From: JBGTKH01 sp041744735
GTDB taxonomy: Bacteria > Planctomycetota > Planctomycetia > Pirellulales > Pirellulaceae
Direction: 5' to 3'
Assembly (NCBI GenBank): GCA_041744735.1
Contig: JBGTKH010000515.1
Span: 1 to 21,078, forward strand
Length of the DNA: 21,078 nt
In this document: positions 15,303 to 21,078 of the stretch, piece by piece
Position numbering within the stretch: position 1 is the first letter of the stretch
How the letters are laid out: every line of letters begins with the position of its first letter
Translations under genes and position numbers: made by a program
The notes under the pieces: generated by a model
Told to the model about the DNA's origin: nothing
Databases searched by the model: none
Seen by the model: only the letters and a program-made list of their open reading frames with translations

Positions 15303-17180
15303 ATGGACGCACACTTGTTGCTACTTAGCCTGATTGTTTTTCTGCCGGCCTTGGGAGCCATCGTGCTGGCGTTTCTGCCCAGTGACCGGCACGACGTGCT
15401 GCGCTACTTTACGCTGGCGATCACGGTCGCAGTGCTGTTGGCCAGCTTCTTCGGGCTGCTCGATCCATTCAATTCGTTTTCGCAAACGAAGTTCGACACC
15501 ACAGCCAGCGAAATGCAGGGCGTGTTCAACCTGCCGTGGATTCCGTCGTTCGACATTTATTACTCGATGGGCATCGACGGCATCAGTTTTCCGCTGATCG
15601 TGCTGACCGCCTTGGTGAGTGCCCTGGCGATGGTGGCGAGCTGGAACATCACGAAGTACGTGAAGGCCTATTGCATCCTGTTCCTGCTGTTGGAAACGGG
15701 CATGCTGGGCGTGTTCCTGGCGCTGGACTTCTTCCTGTTCTATGTGTTCTGGGAAGTGATGCTGCTGCCGATGTACTTTTTGATCGGCGTGTGGGGCGGC
15801 CCGCGCAAGGAATACGCGGCGATCAAGTTCTTCTTGTATACGTTGGTGGGCAGCGTGCTGATGCTGATCGCAATTCTGATGCTGTACTTCAGCAGCGATT
15901 TGACAGACCCGGCTCTTAAGGATCATCTGGCCCGCTGCAATTTAAGCGCCGGCGTCAAGGCGCGCGTCAACACCGCAATGGCCGAGGAAGGTTTGGGCAA
16001 AGACGTCGCTCCCATTCACACGTTCAACATCCTCGCCTTGCAGCAGATCGGTCAGCACACCGATCAGTTCAGCGGCAAAATCTTTGGCCTGACAATTCAG
16101 TGGTGGGCGTTCCTGCTGCTGTTTATCGGCTTCATCATCAAGGTGCCGTCCGTGCCGCTGCATACGTGGTTGCCCGATGCGCACGTCGAGGCGCCGACGC
16201 CGATCTCGATGATTCTGGCCGGCGTTCTGCTGAAGATGGGCGGCTACGGGATCATCCGCATCTGCTACCCGATCTGTCCGCAAGGCGGTTATGACTTGGC
16301 GTATTTCGTCTGTTTGGTGGGCGTCGTGAGCATGGTGTACGGGGCGTTTGCCGCGATGGCCCAGAAGGATTTCAAGCGGCTGGTCGCGTATAGCTCGGTC
16401 AGCCACATGGGATACGTTGTGTTGGGGCTGGGTGTCTGGTCCGCGACGGCGGGCACGAACTACAACCCCGATTACTGGAACATGGGCGTGCAAGGCGCGA
16501 TGTTCCAGATGATCGCACACGGCATCAGTTCGTCCGGCATGTTCTTTATGGTCGGCGTGATTTACGACCGCGTGCATCACCGCAACCTCGACGAATTCGG
16601 CGGATTGTTCGGCAAGATGCCGGCCTATTCTGCGTTGTCGATCGGGATATTCTTCGCCGGCTTGGGCTTGCCCGGTCTGTGCGGATTTATCGGCGAAGTG
16701 TTCGTGGTGCTTTCCGTGTGGACATACAGCAAGACGCTGGCCGTGATTTCCGCCGCCGTGGTGATCTTGACGGCCGGCTATATTCTGTGGGCCATTCAAC
16801 GAGTGTACCTCGGCGCCGAATACAAGGGCCCGCACGAGGACCACCTCACGCCAATCACACCGCGCGAGTTGGCCGTGGCTGTGCCGCTGTTCGTGCTGGC
16901 CATCGCGCTGGGCGTCGCGCCGCATCACACCGTGTTCCGATACATGGACAAGACCATCGAACGGCAAGTGGATGAGTTAACTCAATGGACGGAGGGCGAG
17001 GACAAGCGGCGTGAGGAAGCTCGTAAGTGGGCAGAAGCAGAGAACGCGACCACAGCCATTACGCCGCAGATTCAGGAGCAACTTGCCGAGCGACGGTCGG
17101 TTGACGCAACGAACACAGAGCGCCGGCCGATCAATGCGGTCGCCGCTGGCATTGACCGGCAGGAAAGAACGACGCCGTGA
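15303..17180 (+). CDS. nuoM: NADH-quinone oxidoreductase subunit M (NuoM)
   Basis: NuoM is the second antiporter-like proton-pumping subunit of complex I. Family marks: FYVFWEVMLLPMYFLIGVWG with the key E151; IKVPSVPLHTWLPDAHVEAPTP with K280; KDFKRLVAYSSVSHMGYVVLG; MIAHGISSSGMFFMVG. There are about 14 hydrophobic helices. The product is 625 residues, longer than the usual 500-550, because of a hydrophilic loop at about 198-262 (DLTDPALKDH...) and a charged C-terminal tail from about 548 to 625 beyond the last helix. ATG 15303 is preferred; an in-frame TTG at 15294 is the alternative, and the ribosome site (GGGA about 10 bases upstream) is weak. A REPIN-like pair separates it from nuoL. It overlaps nuoN by four bases. 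Confidence 0.95.
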   Translation: MDAHLLLLSLIVFLPALGAIVLAFLPSDRHDVLRYFTLAITVAVLLASFFGLLDPFNSFSQTKFDTTASEMQGVFNLPWIPSFDIYYSMGIDGISFPLIVLTALVSALAMVASWNITKYVKAYCILFLLLETGMLGVFLALDFFLFYVFWEVMLLPMYFLIGVWGGPRKEYAAIKFFLYTLVGSVLMLIAILMLYFSSDLTDPALKDHLARCNLSAGVKARVNTAMAEEGLGKDVAPIHTFNILALQQIGQHTDQFSGKIFGLTIQWWAFLLLFIGFIIKVPSVPLHTWLPDAHVEAPTPISMILAGVLLKMGGYGIIRICYPICPQGGYDLAYFVCLVGVVSMVYGAFAAMAQKDFKRLVAYSSVSHMGYVVLGLGVWSATAGTNYNPDYWNMGVQGAMFQMIAHGISSSGMFFMVGVIYDRVHHRNLDEFGGLFGKMPAYSALSIGIFFAGLGLPGLCGFIGEVFVVLSVWTYSKTLAVISAAVVILTAGYILWAIQRVYLGAEYKGPHEDHLTPITPRELAVAVPLFVLAIALGVAPHHTVFRYMDKTIERQVDELTQWTEGEDKRREEARKWAEAENATTAITPQIQEQLAERRSVDATNTERRPINAVAAGIDRQERTTP

Positions 17181-18916
17181 ACATTCACGATATAGTTGAC
17201 GTGTTGCTCATCGATACGAAGGACTCGTTGCAGGCCTTTCTGCCCGAGTTGACACTCTGCGCCGCCATTGTGCTGATGCTGCTGGTCCGCGTCTTCAATT
17301 GGGGCCGGCGGATCGACGCATTTTATTTCGCGTTGGCCGGCTCCGTCGTCGCGCTGTACTTCACGGCCCCCTGGATGCACCTGCACGATGTGACCGCGGC
17401 CAGCGTTACGCGGACGGAGATTTTCACGGGGATGCTGGTGGTCGACACGTTTACCGTGTTCGTGCGCAGCATCCTGTTCGTGTTTGCCGTGCTGTTCGTA
17501 TTGTTCATGAAACTGTCGGGGATGCCCGACCGCGAAGACAGCGCGGATGTCTATACGCTGGTGCTGGGAGCCACGCTGGGCATGTGCCTGATGGCGTCGG
17601 CCAATCATCTGCTGATGGTGTTCTTAGCGGTTGAGATGGCCAGCGTTCCGTCGTACGCGCTGGCCGGCATGCTCAAAGGGCATCGGCTGGGCAGTGAAGC
17701 CGCACTGAAGTATTCAATCTACGGAGCCGGCACGGCCGGAGTGATGCTGTACGGCATCAGCCTCGTCGCGGGTTTGCTGAACACGGCGCACCTGCCGACA
17801 TTGGCGGCGCGACTGGCGGACAAGATCAACGCCGGAATGCCGGCCGAAGAAATGCTGGTGTTGGCCTTCGCCGGCTTGATGATCGCGGTCGGCCTGGCGT
17901 TCAAGCTGTCAGCCGTACCGTTTCACTTCTGGTGCCCGGACGTTTTCGAAGGTGCGACGGCTGAAGTGAACGCCTTCCTGAGCGTCGCGTCGAAAGCGGC
18001 CGCATTGGCGCTGTTGATACGAGTCGCCATTGGATTCGGCACAGCGCAAGATTCGACTGCGATGGTTGCTGCGGCGCCCGCACAAATCGAATCCGAGCGC
18101 ATCGTCGAGGTAGCGTACGTTGCCGCGGAGGACGCAGATCCCGAGCCGCCTGACACAATGCGCAGCGACGAGCAAGAAGTGACCCGCATGCAAGCGCTGT
18201 CGCCGGCCCGCGACTTCATCGGCAAGCTGATCGCTTTTTTCGCCGTGATCACCTGCACGTTCGGCAACTTCGCGGCTTACGGCCAAACGAACATCAAACG
18301 GCTGATGGCCTACTCCACGATCGCGCACGCCGGTTACATGATGATGCCCGTGCCGGCCGTGATGGCAATGGCCGGCAGCCATCCGGCGTTGGCCGAGGAG
18401 GCGGTCGCCGCGCTGTGCATCTATATGAGCGTGTACCTGTTCATGAATCTGGTTGCATTCGCCATCATCGCGTTCCTGCGCAACGCGATGCAAAGCGAGG
18501 AGATCGCCGACTACGCCGGCCTGATCCGCCGTCATCGTGTCATCGCGGTCTGCATGGCGGTGACGTTGTTCAGCCTGATTGGCATGCCGCCGTTGGCCGG
18601 TTTTGTCGGCAAATTCGCGGTGTTCGCATCGCTGGTGAATGGTTACAAAGCGGTTGGCGAGTCGGCCAATTACCTGCTGGCCGTGTTGGTGGTGGGCGGC
18701 CTCAACACGGTTGTCAGCCTGTTCTATTATCTGCGAATCATCAAGGTCATGACCATCGACCCCGAGCCGCAGGACCGGCCGCCGTTTAAGTTCGCCGACG
18801 TGTCGCTGCAAGGCGCGTATGTGTGGTTGGTCACGGCGCCGACGGTGATTCTGTTCTTCTTCTGGAACGATTTGAACCAGTGGGCTCTGACGGCGGCCAG
18901 GCACTTGCTGTCGTAA
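17177..18916 (+). CDS. nuoN: NADH-quinone oxidoreductase subunit N (NuoN)
   Basis: NuoN is the third antiporter-like proton-pumping subunit, next to NuoK in the complex I membrane arm. The 579-residue product shows LAVEMASVPSYALAG with the conserved glutamate E153, SEAALKYSIYGAGTAGVMLYG, FKLSAVPFHFWCPDVFEGA with K243, FLSVASKAAALALL with K273, and TNIKRLMAYSTIAHAGYMM. An acidic hydrophilic insert of about 59 residues (288-346, rich in Glu/Asp/Ala) interrupts two helices, making it longer than the usual 480-500. Translation starts at GTG, overlapping the nuoM stop as GTGA, with AGGAAAG about 10 bases before it. The next gene follows after 15 bases, so cotranscription is likely. Confidence 0.95.
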   Translation: MNIHDIVDVLLIDTKDSLQAFLPELTLCAAIVLMLLVRVFNWGRRIDAFYFALAGSVVALYFTAPWMHLHDVTAASVTRTEIFTGMLVVDTFTVFVRSILFVFAVLFVLFMKLSGMPDREDSADVYTLVLGATLGMCLMASANHLLMVFLAVEMASVPSYALAGMLKGHRLGSEAALKYSIYGAGTAGVMLYGISLVAGLLNTAHLPTLAARLADKINAGMPAEEMLVLAFAGLMIAVGLAFKLSAVPFHFWCPDVFEGATAEVNAFLSVASKAAALALLIRVAIGFGTAQDSTAMVAAAPAQIESERIVEVAYVAAEDADPEPPDTMRSDEQEVTRMQALSPARDFIGKLIAFFAVITCTFGNFAAYGQTNIKRLMAYSTIAHAGYMMMPVPAVMAMAGSHPALAEEAVAALCIYMSVYLFMNLVAFAIIAFLRNAMQSEEIADYAGLIRRHRVIAVCMAVTLFSLIGMPPLAGFVGKFAVFASLVNGYKAVGESANYLLAVLVVGGLNTVVSLFYYLRIIKVMTIDPEPQDRPPFKFADVSLQGAYVWLVTAPTVILFFFWNDLNQWALTAARHLLS

Positions 18917-18931
18917 GCAAAAGGGAGCGGC

Positions 18932-19348
18932 ATGATTTCGGTCGACACGAACGAAGTGCTGAATCGGCTGCTGGTGATCCACCGCCGATCGCTGCCCATG
19001 TATCTGAGCTGGGCGCAGCCCTGGGCCGATCGCGGCGACCGAAAGGCGCAAGACGCGCTGTCGCACGTCGCCGCGGACCAGCAATACCTGGTCGATCGCA
19101 TTGCCACGTTGATCCTGGATAACGGGGGCGTCGTCACTCCCGGCGAGTTTCCGCTGATCTTCACCGGCTATCACGATTTGTCTATGGGCTATTTGCTGCC
19201 CAAGGTGATTGCCCTTCAGAAAGAGGACGTCGCCGCCATCGAAGAATGCGTCGACATGCTCCGCCTGGCACCGATGATCAAGGCCGTGGCCGAAGAGTCG
19301 CTGGGTGCCGCGAAAGGGCATTTGGAATCGCTCGAAGAATTAGTCTAA
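18932..19348 (+). CDS. Small conserved-looking helical protein of unknown function
   Basis: I do not recognise this 138-residue protein. It has no signal peptide or membrane helix. The sequence suggests four amphipathic helices: about 5-28 (NEVLNRLLVIHRRSLPMYL), 36-64 (DQQYLVDRIATLIL), 78-110 (YHDLSMGYLLPKVIALQKED) and 112-137 (MIKAVAEESLGAAKGHLESL), with a 'NGGVVTPGEFP' loop between helices 2 and 3. That layout and the scattered His/Glu resemble ferritin-like four-helix bundles, but no EXXH metal motif is clear, so this is weak inference. ATG 18932 has AAGGGAG just upstream. It lies 15 bases after nuoN and 5 bases before tatD, so it is probably on the nuo transcript. Confidence 0.8.
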   Translation: MISVDTNEVLNRLLVIHRRSLPMYLSWAQPWADRGDRKAQDALSHVAADQQYLVDRIATLILDNGGVVTPGEFPLIFTGYHDLSMGYLLPKVIALQKEDVAAIEECVDMLRLAPMIKAVAEESLGAAKGHLESLEELV

Positions 19349-19353
19349 GAGAC

Positions 19354-20139
19354 ATGACCCTCTTCGACACCCACGCCCATCTGGATGACGAACAGTTCGA
19401 TGCGGATCGCGACAGCGTCGTGGCGCGTGCTACTGCAGCCGGTGTGACGACGATTGTCGCCGTGGGCACGACGGCTGCATCGAGTCAAAAGTGCATTGAA
19501 CTCGCCGCGAGCTATCCGGGCGTTTACGCTTCCGTCGGCATCCAGCCAAACCACTGTGCCGAGGCGCAGCCGGGCGATTGGGATCGTATTGTCGAACTCG
19601 CCAAGCAGCCGCGCGTTGTGGCACTGGGTGAGACGGGACTGGATCGTTACTGGGACTATACGCCGTTTGAGATGCAGCAAGACTATTTCGACCGGCATCT
19701 GCGGCTCTCGCAGCAACTCGATTTGCCGTTCATTGTCCACATGCGTGACTGCGGCGCGGACATTGTGCAGATGCTGCGCGAGGCCCGGCAGCGCGGCCCA
19801 CTGCGCGGCGTGATGCATTCATTCACCGGAGACGCCGCGCTGGCCGTCGAGTGTCTCGATCTGGGCCTGTACATCAGCTTTGCAGGGATGGTCACGTACA
19901 AGAAGTCCGACGAGCTGCGTGCCGTCGCGGCCACGATTCCAAACGACCACATCTTGATCGAGACCGACGCACCGTACCTGTCGCCGCATCCCAAGCGCGG
20001 CCAGCGTCCCAACGAACCGGCGCTGCTGGTTCACACCGCCGCCTGTCTGGCCGAAGTGCGCGGCGTAACGGCCGACGAATTTGCGGCGCAGACAACGAGT
20101 AACGCGAAGCGGCTCTTTAGAGCAATTGCCAAAACGTAG
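19354..20139 (+). CDS. tatD: TatD-family metal-dependent hydrolase (putative DNase)
   Basis: TatD-family proteins are cytoplasmic TIM-barrel enzymes of the amidohydrolase type; characterised members act as metal-dependent 3'-5' exonucleases or deoxyribonucleases. The 261-residue product is full length and keeps all the metal ligands in order: H7 and H9 (DTHAHLD), E93 (LGETGLD), H129 (FIVHMRD), H155 (MHSFTGD) and D205 (IETDAPYL). The PHPKRGQRPNEP segment after the last ligand is also typical. ATG 19354 gives the standard N-terminus; the longer frame from 19246 lies inside the preceding gene. It follows that gene after 5 bases. Its TAG stop (20137-20139) is part of the GTAGC start of a REP-like hairpin. 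It is convergent with the gene at 20202-20657. Confidence 0.95.
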   Translation: MTLFDTHAHLDDEQFDADRDSVVARATAAGVTTIVAVGTTAASSQKCIELAASYPGVYASVGIQPNHCAEAQPGDWDRIVELAKQPRVVALGETGLDRYWDYTPFEMQQDYFDRHLRLSQQLDLPFIVHMRDCGADIVQMLREARQRGPLRGVMHSFTGDAALAVECLDLGLYISFAGMVTYKKSDELRAVAATIPNDHILIETDAPYLSPHPKRGQRPNEPALLVHTAACLAEVRGVTADEFAAQTTSNAKRLFRAIAKT

Positions 20140-20180
20140 CGGAATTCGTGAGAATTCCGAAGTTTCACAACTTCGGCTAC
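20136..20180. repeat. REPIN-like pair overlapping the tatD stop codon
   Basis: The plus-strand element is GTAGC (20136-20140), stem GGAATTC (20141-20147), loop GTGA (20148-20151), stem GAATTCC (20152-20158). The minus-strand element is GTAGC (20180-20176), stem CGAAGTT, loop GTGA, stem AACTTCG (plus 20175-20158). Both stems are perfect and the two hairpins share one base, so the pair has no spacer. It fills most of the gap between the convergent tatD and YhcH-family genes, followed by a short TTTT (20183-20186), so it could also act as a terminator. Confidence 0.8.
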
Positions 20181-20201
20181 GGTTTTGAAATGCCCTCTAC
20201 G

Positions 20202-20657
20202 TCACGGCCAGTTTACTGCGATCTTCACCACGATCTTGCGGAGTTCGCCGTCGATCGCCAGCGGCGCGTGAGCGTCGTCGGGAAAGAAGATGACGAAGTT
20301 GCCCGGCGCGAGCGTCAGCCACGTTTGCGGCGCGTCGGCGAAGAACATGATGTCCTTGTCGGCGTCGAACGGTGTGGCGATTCGCTCGCACGTGGAAGTC
20401 GGCCGCCAACCGATTTCGTCGTTGCTGCCGAGTGCCAATTGGATGTCGATGTACCGCCGATGAGTTTCCAGCTTCGCGCCGGCCCGCCCTTGCCCAACGC
20501 CGCGCGCCACCAACACAAACAACCGATCGCCCACCACGTCGTGCCGGCCGAGCGACAGTTCCGCCAAATCCGCGCTCCGCAAAAATTCAAACGCCGGCCG
20601 AAAACCGGGATGCAGCGAGCAATACCGTTGGGCCATGTCCAAACGATCGAGAATCAT
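20202..20657 (-). CDS. YhcH/YjgK/YiaL (DUF386, TabA-like) family protein
   Basis: This is a cytoplasmic cupin-like beta-sandwich family, often linked to sugar or sialic-acid metabolism and including EbgC and TabA; the substrate of this member cannot be told from sequence. The 151-residue product matches the family length. Motifs: LETHRRYIDIQLALGSNDEIGW (about 63-84, with H66, D71, Q73 and E81), FFPDDAHAPL (124-133, with H130) and a closing RKIVVKIAV strand. H66, E81 and H130 are likely metal ligands by family analogy. ATG 20657 has AAGGTG about 7 bases upstream. The gene stands alone, convergent with tatD across a REPIN-like pair. The 158 bases upstream of it (20658-20815) show no recognisable feature. 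Confidence 0.93.
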   Translation of the reverse strand: MILDRLDMAQRYCSLHPGFRPAFEFLRSADLAELSLGRHDVVGDRLFVLVARGVGQGRAGAKLETHRRYIDIQLALGSNDEIGWRPTSTCERIATPFDADKDIMFFADAPQTWLTLAPGNFVIFFPDDAHAPLAIDGELRKIVVKIAVNWP

Positions 20658-20815
20658 TTTACATCACCTTGTTGGATTATCGGCATTTGCTAGCTTCGGG
20701 TTCAAGCCGGTTTAACTCCGGGGGACATGGGGTTTGTTTTTGGGTGTGATGAACTCTGGTGGATACGGGGCGGGCCAGCCGCGCGGGGAATCGCGCAGAC
20801 GCTTCAGACGCGTGA

Positions 20816-21078
20816 GTTCTTCGGCGTCCGCGAAGACGGTACAAGTGCGTGCTGCTGCTGGACGAGGCGGCGCTGTTGGCCTGTGCGGCCTACGTCGATC
20901 TGAACCCGATCCGGGCGGCCCTGGCCGAGACGCCCGAAACGAGTGCCTTTACCGGAGCGAAAGAACGGATGGACGATCTCTCCGCAGCGTCGGCCGCGGC
21001 GCAGTCAACGCTGCACCAGCGGGCGCGGGTCGCAGCGGGCGAACGCAGCGGCTGGTTGAGCCCGCTGCCGTGCGATGC
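20816..21078 (+). pseudogene. C-terminal part of a REP-associated (IS200-like, Y1) transposase, truncated at 5' side and cut by the window end
   Basis: The frame is open from just after a TGA (20813-20815) to the window edge. It reads RRYKCVLLLDEAALLACAAY, then VDLNPIRAALAETPETSAFT, then GAKERMDDL, and later RSGWLSPLPCD. The AAYVDLNPIRA..ETPE core is a hallmark of RAYT-type Y1 transposases common in Planctomycetota, where it follows a 'GRF.EGR.KC' segment. Here that segment is degenerate: REFFG is readable in another frame at about 20811-20825, suggesting a frameshift. The N-terminal half, with the HUH motif, is not found in the 150 bases before it, and no start codon with a ribosome site is present. 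It is most likely a decayed or truncated copy; the C-terminal end lies outside the window. Confidence 0.7.

Noticed and set aside
17909..19321. 470-residue open frame on the minus strand
   Set aside because: It lies opposite nuoN and the next gene, is rich in His/Arg/Gln typical of antisense frames in GC-rich DNA, and shows no recognisable domain.
20148..20693. 181-residue plus-strand open frame
   Set aside because: It is the antisense shadow of the YhcH-family gene, whose motifs and ribosome site are on the minus strand.

Overview
The window looks like chromosomal DNA of a Planctomycetota bacterium, probably of the Pirellulales group. This is inferred from the GC-rich coding style, the secreted double DUF1080 (3-keto-disaccharide hydrolase-type) protein, the very large HEAT/TPR-like repeat protein, the planctomycete-style complex I subunits with extra hydrophilic inserts, and a fragment of a REP-associated transposase whose wording is common in that phylum. 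No rRNA, tRNA, CRISPR array or phage gene was seen.

Layout. Positions 1-177 hold a paired hairpin repeat. uppP (undecaprenyl-diphosphate phosphatase) lies on the minus strand at 178-987 and is divergent from a secreted DUF1080 protein (1314-2642). An 89-base inverted repeat follows. Next comes a 2351-residue protein (2899-9954) made of an N-terminal HEAT-like segment, roughly forty degenerate 39-residue helical units and a C-terminal TPR region. Within it a block of about ten units (386 residues) has been duplicated in tandem. From 10182 to 18916 lie six membrane-arm genes of respiratory complex I, in the order nuoH-nuoJ-nuoK-nuoL-nuoM-nuoN, with 1- to 4-base overlaps at three junctions and no nuoI. 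The same strand continues with a small unrecognised helical protein and a TatD-family metal-dependent hydrolase. A YhcH/YjgK/YiaL-family gene converges on tatD from the minus strand. At the right edge is the open C-terminal part of a REP-associated (IS200-like, Y1) transposase with no recognisable N-terminal half.

The most interesting pattern is a family of small hairpins scattered through the window. Read in one orientation each is GTAGC, a 7-nt stem, a 4-nt loop (GTGA, or GCCA in a variant) and the complementary stem. Seven copies are visible at four loci. At three loci two copies face each other as an inverted pair, and one copy is solitary. Stem positions 1, 5 and 7 change between copies, with the partner base changing to match. 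All lie at or just past the 3' end of a gene: uppP, nuoH (inside the coding sequence), nuoL (inside the nuo operon) and tatD (covering the stop codon). This is the architecture of REP/REPIN elements mobilised by RAYT transposases, and a RAYT fragment lies about 0.6 kb from the last pair. I read the window as ordinary housekeeping genes seeded by a REPIN population, plus one unusual giant repeat protein.
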